Assembly (NCBI GenBank): GCA_002720285.1 | Contig: PBHT01000045.1 | Location: forward strand, 1-22,545 | Source: Acidobacteriota bacterium | Lineage (GTDB): Bacteria; Acidobacteriota; Vicinamibacteria; Vicinamibacterales; UBA823 | Direction: 5' to 3' | Length of the DNA stretch: 22,545 nucleotides | In this document: in pieces, positions 9,190 through 15,986 of the stretch | Position numbering within the stretch: the first letter of the stretch is position 1 | Layout: every line of letters begins with the position of its first letter | Position numbers and translations under genes: made by a program | Notes under the pieces: generated by a model | Databases searched by the model: none | Told to the model about the DNA's origin: nothing | The model's input: only the letters and a program-made list of their open reading frames with translations

Positions 9190-9722
9190 CCGCCCTCCGG
9201 CGGTTCGAGGTGCGCGGGTACCTCACTTCCAATGGCAAGTGTCGTCAACGCATCTACCAACCCAATAGCGGCCGCGGCTGCTTCCCACCCCTTGTTGGAT
9301 GGACCGTCGTTTGTGAGGTCCTCGACCGAAGTACGTGCCATAGCCTCGTCAAGTGAGTTGGTCGTTAAAACACCAAAAGTCATCGGAACACCCGTCTCAG
9401 CCGAGGCGGCCGTAATGCCGTGAGCCACTGCCGAAGCGATGAACTCAAAGTGCGCGGTATCACCCTTGATCACACATCCCAAGCAAACTATCGCATTAAA
9501 TCGACCACTTTCGGCAGCAGAGCGAGCGGCCAATGGAATTTCAAACGTTCCCGGAACCTCCACTACTTCCACGTCTTCCTCGTCAGTGCCCGCCTGCTTA
9601 AGTCCAGCCAACGCACCCTGCCGCAACCGGTCCGTTACGTCACGATGATACTGAGACACGACCAAGGCTACATGAAGATTCCTGGCTTCTGGCAAGACCG
9701 ATGAGTCGAATGAACGCGTCAC
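9186..9722 (-). CDS. ribH: 6,7-dimethyl-8-ribityllumazine synthase
   Basis: Penultimate enzyme of riboflavin synthesis: it condenses 5-amino-6-ribitylaminouracil with dihydroxybutanone phosphate to give lumazine. Family motifs are VVSQYHRDVT (21-30), VPGTFEIPLAA (56-66), CVIKGDTAHFEFI (83-95) with the catalytic histidine H91, FGVLTTNS, and a late NKGWEAA. At 178 residues it is somewhat longer than typical (about 155) because of a short N-terminal extension and a proline-rich tail (HLEPPEGG). It starts with GTG at 9722, with GAGG upstream. It overlaps nusB by four bases. No other rib genes are in the window and no FMN riboswitch is visible, so regulation probably follows the operon. Confidence 0.96.
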   Translation of the reverse strand: MTRSFDSSVLPEARNLHVALVVSQYHRDVTDRLRQGALAGLKQAGTDEEDVEVVEVPGTFEIPLAARSAAESGRFNAIVCLGCVIKGDTAHFEFIASAVAHGITAASAETGVPMTFGVLTTNSLDEAMARTSVEDLTNDGPSNKGWEAAAAAIGLVDALTTLAIGSEVPAHLEPPEGG

Positions 9723-9734
9723 TGGAAGTGAACC

Positions 9735-10517
9735 TCACGAACCCTTAAAGACCGGCTTACGCTTTTCAAGAAACGCGTTAGTTCCTTCACGCATATCATC
9801 GGTCGACGTAACTAAGCCAAACAAAACTGACTCATGGACCACGGCCTGGGAAAAAGGCATTTCTAACCCTTCGTTAACTGCGGCAATGATTGCGCGGACC
9901 GCGACCGGTGCCTTGCCTGCCAATTCCCTAGCGAGCTTTATTGCCTCAGTCATCAGCTCGGCGGCCGGCACGACGCGATTGACCAGACCAATCAGGCGAG
10001 CCTCCTCGGCACTTATGTGAGCTCCCGTCAGCAACAATTCAAGGGCCCGCCCCTTGCCAACCAGTCGGGGTAGACGCTGCGAACCCGCATACCCGGGCAT
10101 AATTCCAAGATTAATCTCGGGCTGGCCGAGCTTGGAAGAGTCCGAAGCCAGACGTAAGGTGCACGCCATCGCGAGTTCACACCCGCCGCCTAAGGCATAA
10201 CCATTGATCGCTGCAATGACCGGCTTGCCTAAACTCTCAATCAACCCAAACAGCGCTTGGCCGCGCCGCGCATGCGCACTGCCATTCACCGGCGTTAGTT
10301 CAGCTAACTCGGCGATATCAGCACCAGCCACGAACGCCTTGTCACCGGCCCCAGTCAGCACGACGCAACGGACAGAATCGCTACTAGAAGCCTCGGCCAT
10401 GACCTGATGCAACTCGTCGATGGTCTGGCCATTAAGAGCGTTTAGTACCTTTGGACGGTTTATCGTGACGATGATAACGGCATCCTCATACGCTACTTCA
10501 AGATTCTCAAAAGCCAT
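9735..10517 (-). CDS. Enoyl-CoA hydratase / crotonase family protein
   Basis: Crotonase-fold enzyme that most likely adds water to trans-2-enoyl-CoA (for example crotonyl-CoA to 3-hydroxybutyryl-CoA) in fatty-acid or butyrate-type metabolism. The 260 residues are the usual length. The oxyanion-hole segments are AFVAGADIAEL (61-71) and NGYALGGGCELAMAC (105-119). Both catalytic glutamates of true hydratases are present: E114 in GGGCELA and E134 in GQPEINLGIMPG, followed by QRLPRLVG. The C-terminal VHESVLFGLVTSTDDMREGTNAFLEKRKPVF is also typical of hydratases. It lies 12 bases before ribH. The exact chain-length preference cannot be read from the sequence. Being near methylmalonyl-CoA genes hints at acyl-CoA catabolism, but that is inference. 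Confidence 0.93.
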   Translation of the reverse strand: MAFENLEVAYEDAVIIVTINRPKVLNALNGQTIDELHQVMAEASSSDSVRCVVLTGAGDKAFVAGADIAELAELTPVNGSAHARRGQALFGLIESLGKPVIAAINGYALGGGCELAMACTLRLASDSSKLGQPEINLGIMPGYAGSQRLPRLVGKGRALELLLTGAHISAEEARLIGLVNRVVPAAELMTEAIKLARELAGKAPVAVRAIIAAVNEGLEMPFSQAVVHESVLFGLVTSTDDMREGTNAFLEKRKPVFKGS

Positions 10518-10596
10518 GCAGTTCTCTTATCGCCTCGCGTGTCCGAGACGCGACCCGGCTGAACCATCTACCAAAGCGGAAGGACGCAGTCGGACG

Positions 10597-11052
10597 TCAC
10601 GGGAGTCGTTCGGTGAAGGTCGGCGCGGCGTGGCCCGTGCAACGCGTGGCATGCGCTCGACGTGCCCTAATTATACTCCACACCCAAGTGGCGCCGACCA
10701 CAGTAGCAGCACCGACCCCATCAACTATAAGGTCAATGGAATCTGGCGTTCGCCCTGGTACAAACGATTGGTGCCACTCATCAGAAATGCCGTAGGCAAC
10801 CGTTAAGAAAATCGAGGCAAGAGCAGTCTTACCCCTTACACCAGCCCATCGCCCATCAGCCAGCGCGCGGAGTAGGAGAGCCCCGAGAAGACCGTAAACG
10901 GCGAGGTGTGCGGGTTTGTCAGGTACCGTGGACGGCACGGCCGACCCTGGCAGTGAGGACGAAATGAAAATTGCTGTCATATGCGCCCAAACCGGTCCCC
11001 ACAACCACCAACGAGATTCAAGACGACGGTCGGGCATGCTCTTGGGCATCAT
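10597..11052 (-). CDS. VanZ-like family membrane protein
   Basis: Small integral membrane protein of the VanZ-like family, whose founder gives low-level teicoplanin resistance; the role of most members is unknown. From the ATG at 11052 it has 151 residues. Membrane segments are at about 16-36 (WGPVWAHMTAIFISSSLPG), 50-63 (LAVYGLLGALLLRA), 78-93 and 110-128. The signature is ISDEWHQSFVPGRTPDSIDL followed by DGVGA, with the conserved Asp/Glu, His-Gln and Arg of the family. The frame stays open upstream to an ATG at 11148, but that version would cover most of the tail of the 57-residue gene, so I prefer 11052 (ATG ATG; 11049 is equally possible). It has a hydrophilic, arginine-rich tail (IRARRAHATRC). 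It probably belongs to an operon with the two membrane-protein genes before it. Confidence 0.82.
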   Translation of the reverse strand: MMPKSMPDRRLESRWWLWGPVWAHMTAIFISSSLPGSAVPSTVPDKPAHLAVYGLLGALLLRALADGRWAGVRGKTALASIFLTVAYGISDEWHQSFVPGRTPDSIDLIVDGVGAATVVGATWVWSIIRARRAHATRCTGHAAPTFTERLP

Positions 11053-11071
11053 TCCGTCAGCATGCTGCCGA

Positions 11072-11245
11072 TCACAGGGGAATGGGATACATGAGCCAAC
11101 CAAGGATGACACCAGTAAGCAGAAATGCAGCAAAGAGCATTGCGCCAAAACGAATCTGGTCCTCGAGCTTATCGCGCATCAACGCAGCAAACACCACAGA
11201 CACAAAACACGAGAAAAGCACCATCAGGAAAAAGTGACTTGCCAT
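11072..11245 (-). CDS. Two-helix membrane microprotein, 57 residues, unknown function
   Basis: I do not recognise this gene. The ATG at 11245 to the TGA at 11072 encodes 57 residues beginning MASHFFLMVLFSCF and ending GWLMYPIPL. It has two clear hydrophobic stretches (about 4-22, VVFAALM at the end, and 34-53, GAMLFAAFLLTGVILGWLM), joined by a charged loop RDKLEDQIR. That alternation of helix, charged hinge and helix is protein-like and unlikely by chance in this base composition. It starts 11 bases after the stop of the upstream membrane-protein gene and ends 19 bases before the VanZ-like start, so it fits snugly in the operon. It is short enough to be missed by gene finders with a 60-residue cut-off. 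Function is unknown; an accessory subunit of a neighbouring membrane protein is one possibility. Confidence 0.7.
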   Translation of the reverse strand: MASHFFLMVLFSCFVSVVFAALMRDKLEDQIRFGAMLFAAFLLTGVILGWLMYPIPL

Positions 11246-11256
11246 GCGCTGAGTCC

Positions 11257-11673
11257 CTACTTCCGACCGAGCGAGACGTCGTAAGCATCAACTACCACTA
11301 GGGCATTAAGTAGTCCCGCAACAATCAGAAAGGAATTGCCGTATTCGTAGGTCGCTGCGACGGCGTTCCCCGAGCCAAGGTCCATGACCCGCCCCAGTAA
11401 ATAGAGCAAGCCAATGCCGAAGTTAGCCACCGCGGCAAGGGCAACTAACGGCTCGGATGCATCAAAAAAAAAGATGCGTCCCTCAAGCCAGAGTCCGGTC
11501 GCAAACATCAGAGGCAACGTCACCATAAATACCAAGCCCTGAGAAACTCGACCCTGCCACAAATGACCGGCGCCGGGCACTGCCCACGCTACTAAGCAGA
11601 TCAAGGTTGTTGGACTTTCCACGTTGCCAGCTAACGGCGCCTGCGCACGGGACCGTCGTGAATACTTAGTCAT
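11257..11673 (-). CDS. Polytopic membrane protein, DUF6677-like, unknown function
   Basis: Predicted inner-membrane protein of about 138 residues from the ATG at 11673 (an in-frame GTG at 11712 would give 151). A basic N-terminus (SRRSRAQAP) precedes about four helices: TLICLVAWAVPGAGHLWQG, GLVFMVTLPLMFATGLWL, LVALAAVANFGIGLLYLLG and FLIVAGLLNALVVVDAYDV. The AWAVPGAGHLWQGR signature resembles small membrane families that contain a PGxGH/Y element, and recalls DUF6677 of Acidobacteriota; this naming is from memory and needs a profile search. The segment KVDA-like ending VVVDAYDVSLGRK is charged. It is the first gene of a three-gene set with the 57-residue protein and the VanZ-like protein. Neither candidate start has a convincing ribosome site. 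Confidence 0.75.
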   Translation of the reverse strand: MTKYSRRSRAQAPLAGNVESPTTLICLVAWAVPGAGHLWQGRVSQGLVFMVTLPLMFATGLWLEGRIFFFDASEPLVALAAVANFGIGLLYLLGRVMDLGSGNAVAATYEYGNSFLIVAGLLNALVVVDAYDVSLGRK

Positions 11674-11787
11674 AAGGCCAACAAGATTCGAATTGAACTT
11701 CGGCCAATCCACTCCGCGCGACCAAATTCGCGCTCACTTCGCCCGATGTGACGCTCCTCAACATCCGAGGGACAAGTCACGGGTAGA

Positions 11788-12699
11788 TTAAAGTTCATTG
11801 AAAGACGTGAGCCTCCTGAATTCTAGAAATCGCTGCTGAATCTCGTCAGACGTAACACATAGTAGCCGCTCGAGACCAAACGCCTCGACCGAAAACGACG
11901 CCATGGTGCTACCCGCAATGACGGCACGGGTTAGGGTGTCGTGATTAACAACCGAGCATTCTGCAAGATACCCGAGCAAGCCACCACCAAACGTGTCTCC
12001 CGCGCCGGTTGGGTCGCGGACGTTGTTGAGTGGTAAGCCAGGAACCGCAAAGAATCCATCAGGGCCAAACATAAGCACACCGTGTTCTCCACGCTTGATA
12101 ATGAGCAACCTTGGTCCCATTGTTTGAAGTTTCTGCACAGCCTTGACGAGATTCGATTCTTTACTTAACTGTCTAGCCTCTGCGTCGTTAATAACCAACG
12201 CATCGACCCGAGTCAGCACCTGGCGAAGATCTTCGGGAGTTTTCTCAATCCAATAGTTCATTGTGTCAGCGACTACGAACTCCGGCGACTCCACTTGATC
12301 GAGCACCTCAAGCTGTAATCTTGGGTGGATATTACCCAAGAATACAAACGGCGAAGTCCGATACACCGGTGGTAGATTCGGTTGGAATTCTTCAAATACA
12401 TTGAGAAAGGTGTAGATTGATTCGCGGTCATTCAAGTCTTCGCTGTACTTGCCCTTCCATCGAAATGTTTCTCCCGGCACTTGCTGTAAACCGGTCAAGT
12501 CGATTCGGCGACCCCGAAAGATACCCATCTGCTCATCAGTAAAGTCTTCACCGACCACCGCCACCATCCGTACATCTGTGAAATGGGCAGCAGCAACAGC
12601 GAAATAAGTCGCTGCTCCACCTACGACACGACCGGCGACACCAAACGGCGTCTCAATCGAATCGAACGCTACCGAACCGACAACGAGAACTGGTTGCAT
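11788..12699 (-). CDS. PfkB-family (ribokinase-like) carbohydrate or nucleoside kinase
   Basis: ATP-dependent kinase of the PfkB/ribokinase fold. The start MQPVLVVGSVAFDSIETPFG at 12699 matches family N-termini and has GAGTGGA about 11 bases upstream; an in-frame GTG at 12720 is possible. With 303 residues it is the usual size. The sugar-binding glycine pair is in VVGGAATYFAVAAA. The second signature, DPTGAGDTFGGGLLGYLA (D229 to about 246), carries the catalytic aspartate D235 and anion hole. VINDAEARQL and LLIIKRGEHGVLM are the usual middle elements. The lid region is short, and the substrate cannot be assigned; fructose-type, ribose-type and adenosine-type kinases are all possible. It follows the epimerase gene by 29 bases. 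Confidence 0.9.
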   Translation of the reverse strand: MQPVLVVGSVAFDSIETPFGVAGRVVGGAATYFAVAAAHFTDVRMVAVVGEDFTDEQMGIFRGRRIDLTGLQQVPGETFRWKGKYSEDLNDRESIYTFLNVFEEFQPNLPPVYRTSPFVFLGNIHPRLQLEVLDQVESPEFVVADTMNYWIEKTPEDLRQVLTRVDALVINDAEARQLSKESNLVKAVQKLQTMGPRLLIIKRGEHGVLMFGPDGFFAVPGLPLNNVRDPTGAGDTFGGGLLGYLAECSVVNHDTLTRAVIAGSTMASFSVEAFGLERLLCVTSDEIQQRFLEFRRLTSFNEL

Positions 12700-12728
12700 A
12701 AGTCGATCTATTCCACTCACTCAAATGG

Positions 12729-13139
12729 TCAACACGCGTGGTCGGACTGTTTTAATTCAATAAGCACACCGTGAGTACTCGAGGGATGGATGAACGCAAT
12801 CCGAGAGCCGCCGGCACCAATGCGGGGGGCTACATCGATGAGTTTAATACCTCGGGTTTGCAAGTCCTCCAGCACCGATTCTAAGTCATCAACTGCCAAG
12901 GTAATATGATGAAGGCCAGACCCACGCCGTTCTAGGAACCGAGCAACCGGCGAAGCCGGATCAGTTGCCTCAAGAAACTCGAGTGAAGCCCCACTAGTTT
13001 CGACGTGAGTAACACGAACCTGCTGGTCAGAAACGAGCTCGGTCTGCGACACCTGTAACCCTAAAACGTCACGGAAAAAGCGAAGCGCCTCATTGAGGTC
13101 TTGAACGGCTATCCCGACGTGATCCAACGTCGCTTTCAT
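12729..13139 (-). CDS. mce: Methylmalonyl-CoA epimerase
   Basis: Interconverts the (2R) and (2S) forms of methylmalonyl-CoA, linking propionyl-CoA carboxylation and the B12-dependent mutase. The 136 residues form two VOC/glyoxalase modules. LDHVGIAVQDL (H7) opens the first, and LHHITLAVDDL with H78 opens the second; GVLIELKQ with E128 closes it. These are the expected metal ligands. GLHHITLAVDD and the late IAFIHPSSTHGVLIEL are characteristic of the epimerase rather than of glyoxalase I. It lies 12 bases after meaB, which matches its pathway. The mutase subunits are not in the window. Confidence 0.94.
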   Translation of the reverse strand: MKATLDHVGIAVQDLNEALRFFRDVLGLQVSQTELVSDQQVRVTHVETSGASLEFLEATDPASPVARFLERRGSGLHHITLAVDDLESVLEDLQTRGIKLIDVAPRIGAGGSRIAFIHPSSTHGVLIELKQSDHAC

Positions 13140-13151
13140 TTCAGCGCGGTG

Positions 13152-14165
13152 TCAAGGCTTCCGACCAGCGTCGCGTTCGGCAAGGACGCGATTCATGATC
13201 GTATCAACTGCTGTGTAGGGGTCCAACTCTCGCCGTGCAAGCTGAGCCGTTACCTTGTCAAGCTCACTTGGACTTACGAGTTGTTCGACATGCCGCCAAA
13301 ATGCTTCACCAAGCAAACGGCGCAGTTCACTCACCTCCAACCGATACCGCCTCTGATACCGTAAATCATCGCCGGCATATTCGCGGAATCGATCGAGCGC
13401 ACCCACGAAGTCATTCACGCCATCGCCAGTCGTCGCCTGGGTCTTAACAATCGGTGGCCGCCAACGCTCGTGCGACGGTTCGTCCAGTGAGAGCATCGCC
13501 TCCAGCTGAGCAACGGTACCCTCCGCGCCACTGTGGTCAGCTTTATTGACCACAAACACGTCGGCAATCTCTAAGATTCCAGCCTTGATCGCTTGCACAT
13601 CATCACCGAACCCTGGCGCAACCATCACAACCGCAATATCGGCCGCATACGTAATGTCTACCTCGGCCTGTCCAACGCCCACAGTCTCTAGGAATACAAC
13701 ATCGTGACCAGCAGCGTCTAATATTAACGTCGCCTCACGTGTTGCTTGAGCCAAGCCCCCAAGTCGCCCCCGGGTTGCCATGCTCCTGATAAAGACACCG
13801 TCGTCACCAGCATGGGTTTGCATACGAACACGGTCACCCAATACCGCACCGCCGCTAAACGGACTGGTTGGATCAACAGCGACGATGCCGACACGGCGTC
13901 CTCCGGTTCGAAACACCTTGGCAACACGATCAACCAGAGTGCTTTTTCCGACACCTGGCGGCCCAGTCACACCTACGACCCACGCGCGGCCAGTATGACT
14001 GAAGAGTTCACTTACGAGGCGTGCACCCTCTGGCACACCTTCTTCAATCAACGAAATCGCTCGGGACACCGCCCGCGGGTCTCCACCGAGCACACGTGCA
14101 GCCAGGGCACGCTCGCTCTCTGCGTCCATCGACTCGGTCAGCACTCTATCACAGGGGCTTTGCAT
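13152..14165 (-). CDS. meaB: MeaB-type G-protein chaperone of methylmalonyl-CoA mutase (ArgK family)
   Basis: GTPase that guards adenosylcobalamin loading and protects methylmalonyl-CoA mutase from inactivation. The 337 residues match MeaB. Motifs are P-loop GVTGPPGVGKS (65-75), VDPTSPFSGGAVLGDRVRM (conserved in the family, with switch I), FLETVGVGQAEVDI (switch II region) and VVNKAD as the base-recognition NKxD. The C-terminal helix bundle with RRLLGEAFWRHVEQLV follows. The start at ATG 14165 has no clear ribosome site; an internal ATG at 14129 (MDAESERALAARVL) is an alternative. It is probably the first gene of the long minus-strand run. Its epimerase neighbour supports the pathway. Confidence 0.94.
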   Translation of the reverse strand: MQSPCDRVLTESMDAESERALAARVLGGDPRAVSRAISLIEEGVPEGARLVSELFSHTGRAWVVGVTGPPGVGKSTLVDRVAKVFRTGGRRVGIVAVDPTSPFSGGAVLGDRVRMQTHAGDDGVFIRSMATRGRLGGLAQATREATLILDAAGHDVVFLETVGVGQAEVDITYAADIAVVMVAPGFGDDVQAIKAGILEIADVFVVNKADHSGAEGTVAQLEAMLSLDEPSHERWRPPIVKTQATTGDGVNDFVGALDRFREYAGDDLRYQRRYRLEVSELRRLLGEAFWRHVEQLVSPSELDKVTAQLARRELDPYTAVDTIMNRVLAERDAGRKP

Positions 14166-14238
14166 GATTTAACGGCTCGCACGGGACAACATCAGCCTAT
14201 TACTAGACAGATTGTGACCCCGAGGTGCGCTCCCGGCA

Positions 14239-14244
14239 TATAAT
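14239..14244 (+). promoter_or_regulatory. Candidate -10 box for the secreted-protein/barrel pair
   Basis: A perfect TATAAT lies 47 bases before the ATG at 14291, giving a short leader that contains a good ribosome site. No strong -35 is at the normal spacing: TTGTGA at 14212-14217 is 21 bases away. Promoter use is likely but not certain. The region also separates this pair from meaB on the other strand. Confidence 0.5.
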
Positions 14245-14290
14245 ACTAGCCACGTCAGATCTGCCACTTCCACACGCAAGGGGTGACCCA

Positions 14291-14770
14291 ATGTTCTCAC
14301 GAGCAACGTTGTGCGTCGGATTGAGCATCATGCTCGTCAGCGCTTCAGTAGGCCAAACTCAAGAGCAAGAGCGGGTGTATGCCGGCGAAGGTGGCATGAT
14401 GTTCCATCCAATCCTTCTGGAGAAGACTGCTGACTTTGAGGATGTGGTCACCCGCGTGCTCGATGCGATGAGTAACAGTGCCGACGAGACCCGACGTGCG
14501 CAGGCCGCAGGTTGGAAGATATATCGGGCTACAGAGCCCGGCCCGCCTGAGCAAACTTCTGTTCTCTATGTATTCGTCATTGACCCCACTGTGACTGAAG
14601 CTAATTATTCAATTGGTGAACTGCTTCGACAGGAATTACCCCTTGAAGCGCAGGAACTTTGGGAGAAATTTGCAGCGTCCTACGCATATAGTCCAAGTCT
14701 GCTCAACCTGACGTTAGTCGCTGACTTCACTGAAACCGAACTGCTGCCAACCGCACCCGAGGTGCCATAG
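14291..14770 (+). CDS. Secreted protein of unknown function, paralogue of the 15435-15938 gene
   Basis: Not a family I can name. The start is ATG 14291, with AAGGGGTG seven bases upstream; an in-frame ATG at 14225 lies upstream of the -10 box, so it cannot be used from that promoter. The product has 159 residues: an N-terminal signal peptide (MFSRATLCVGLSIMLVSASVG), then a soluble domain. The domain contains DFEDVVTRVLDAM, AGWKIYRATEPGPP, VFVIDP and NYSIGELL, ending LNLTLVADF. These blocks recur in the protein encoded at 15435-15938, so the two are paralogues. It lies 14 bases before the beta-barrel gene and is likely co-transcribed. Exported location is predicted. The family appears restricted to a few lineages as far as I know, but I cannot search. 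Confidence 0.8.
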   Translation: MFSRATLCVGLSIMLVSASVGQTQEQERVYAGEGGMMFHPILLEKTADFEDVVTRVLDAMSNSADETRRAQAAGWKIYRATEPGPPEQTSVLYVFVIDPTVTEANYSIGELLRQELPLEAQELWEKFAASYAYSPSLLNLTLVADFTETELLPTAPEVP

Positions 14771-14784
14771 CCCGCTGGCGTAGC

Positions 14785-15288
14785 ATGCGTGTTCCTATCG
14801 GTCTCACAGGTCGGACAGCACTGACCGCAATCTTCGCTATATTCATCGTAATCCTTCCGAATAAGGCGGTAGCTGATGCCACCGTGTTTGCTGGCATGAA
14901 CACGATGACCCCCCACAGTTGGGCACGCGGTTTCAGCGCGGGGCTAACCTTGCTCAACCTCGGGTTCGAGATCGAGTATGCGAATGCTGGTGAAGATAAG
15001 TCGCAACGCACGCCTGGTCTCCAGACAGGCATGGTCAACGTTCTCGTACAAACACCGATGACGTCTAACGGTTTCCAGTTTTACGCAACAACCGGCGGCG
15101 GCCTCTACCGCGAGAGGCTCACTGACGTACAAGAAACTCACGTGGGACTGAACGCAGGTGGTGGACTGAAGATTAGACTTTCCGGTCAAATCCGTGCACG
15201 AATCGACTACCGCGTGTTTAGTCTCCGTGGCGCGCCGATCCATTCCCGATCCCACCGGATCTACGCTGGACTCAACCTCGCATTCTGA
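14785..15288 (+). CDS. Small outer-membrane beta-barrel protein
   Basis: A 167-residue protein with a signal peptide (MRVPIGLTGRTALTAIFAIFIVILPNKAVA, cleavage probably at AVA/DA), then alternating, amphipathic strands: SAGLTLLNLGFEIEYAN, VNVLVQTPM, QFYATTGGGLYRE, VGLNAGGGLKIRLS, RARIDYRVFSL and HRIYAGLNLAF. The last residue is phenylalanine, the usual signal for BAM-dependent insertion. Length and pattern suggest an eight-stranded barrel of the OmpA/OmpW-like 'outer membrane beta-barrel' type. No strong ribosome site is seen, so translation may be coupled to the upstream gene 14 bases away. What it transports or binds is unknown. Confidence 0.78.
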   Translation: MRVPIGLTGRTALTAIFAIFIVILPNKAVADATVFAGMNTMTPHSWARGFSAGLTLLNLGFEIEYANAGEDKSQRTPGLQTGMVNVLVQTPMTSNGFQFYATTGGGLYRERLTDVQETHVGLNAGGGLKIRLSGQIRARIDYRVFSLRGAPIHSRSHRIYAGLNLAF

Positions 15289-15337
15289 CTTACAGATAAC
15301 CGGTCTTCACTCGTAGGCACACACACCCACAACGAAA

Positions 15338-15372
15338 CGGCGACTACGAACATCAAAAGCTCGTAGCCGCCG
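15338..15372. terminator. Hairpin between convergent genes, candidate bidirectional terminator
   Basis: The arms CGGCGACTACGA (15338-15349) and TCGTAGCCGCCG (15361-15372) pair over 12 bases with one A-C mismatch, around an 11-base loop. It sits between the plus-strand barrel gene and the minus-strand secreted gene. On the minus strand the stem is followed by TTTCGTT, a weak T-tract; on the plus strand there is none. A terminator role is likely by position, mainly for the minus-strand gene. Confidence 0.55.
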
Positions 15373-15434
15373 AGTATCACTATCGTAGGAGTTCGTGGAA
15401 TTATTTGATTTGCACAGAGAGAAGTTAGCAGCAG

Positions 15435-15938
15435 CTAATTGCTGAAGTCGTCCACTAACTGCATATTAATTCTGCCTATCCCACCGGCGAAGGAACCGCT
15501 GAACATGCCGTAAAGCGATTGTGCCTCGCCAAAGTCCGGGTATGCTTCCGACAGAATGGTCGAGATCGTGTAATCTGCATCTTCCACCGCTGGGTCAATA
15601 ACCATAAAATATGTCACATTACCGCCCTGTCCAGGATCGGTGACCCTATATAACTTCCAACCCTCCGCCTGCTGCTGCCGTGTCGAATTCTCGCTGTTCT
15701 GCAACGCTTCCTTGACCTTCTCCATTACCGTCTCGAAGTCGTCGGTCTTGTCCCCTTCGATGACCGCCTGGATAAATCCAGCACCCTCATTAAAATTCGA
15801 GGCTGGGTTGTTCTGGGCTTCTGCGCGAACCAACCCTTGCACCCCAAAGCCAAACACTGCCCCGATTAACACAGCTAGGACGACAGGTAACCCGACCCAA
15901 GCCGGGCGACGAAACGAAACTCCTTCAAGTGAACGCAT
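15435..15938 (-). CDS. Secreted or membrane-anchored protein of unknown function, paralogue of the 14291-14770 gene
   Basis: Unknown family. The 167-residue product has an N-terminal hydrophobic segment (about 14-34, VGLPVVLAVLIGAVFGFGVQG) that may be a signal anchor or a cleaved peptide (AEAQ). The soluble domain follows. It carries DDFETVMEKVKEALQNS, AEGWKLYRVTDPG, YFMVIDPAV, ADYTISTIL and ends INMQLVDDF. These match, in order, blocks of the other secreted protein in this window. The ribosome site AAGGAGGT, six bases before the ATG, is close to the ideal anti-16S match, suggesting high expression. The hemW stop is 48 bases upstream; no separate promoter is evident. Its conserved W-K-x-Y-R and IDP elements may mark a ligand or partner site, which is speculation. 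Confidence 0.8.
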   Translation of the reverse strand: MRSLEGVSFRRPAWVGLPVVLAVLIGAVFGFGVQGLVRAEAQNNPASNFNEGAGFIQAVIEGDKTDDFETVMEKVKEALQNSENSTRQQQAEGWKLYRVTDPGQGGNVTYFMVIDPAVEDADYTISTILSEAYPDFGEAQSLYGMFSGSFAGGIGRINMQLVDDFSN

Positions 15939-15986
15939 CCGCGACCTCCTTCAGATCGAAAGGCGGTACTCTACCGTACTCGAGGG

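Noticed and set aside
9723..9760. FMN riboswitch before ribH
   Set aside because: Only 12 bases separate ribH from the crotonase gene and no aptamer sequence is visible.
10597..11148. Long version of the VanZ-like protein (183 residues)
   Set aside because: It would run across the 57-residue gene's tail and its N-terminus lacks family likeness; a start near 11052 is better.
13746..14243. 165-residue plus-strand frame opposite meaB
   Set aside because: Antisense to an intact P-loop GTPase gene; the product is low-complexity and has no recognisable motif.
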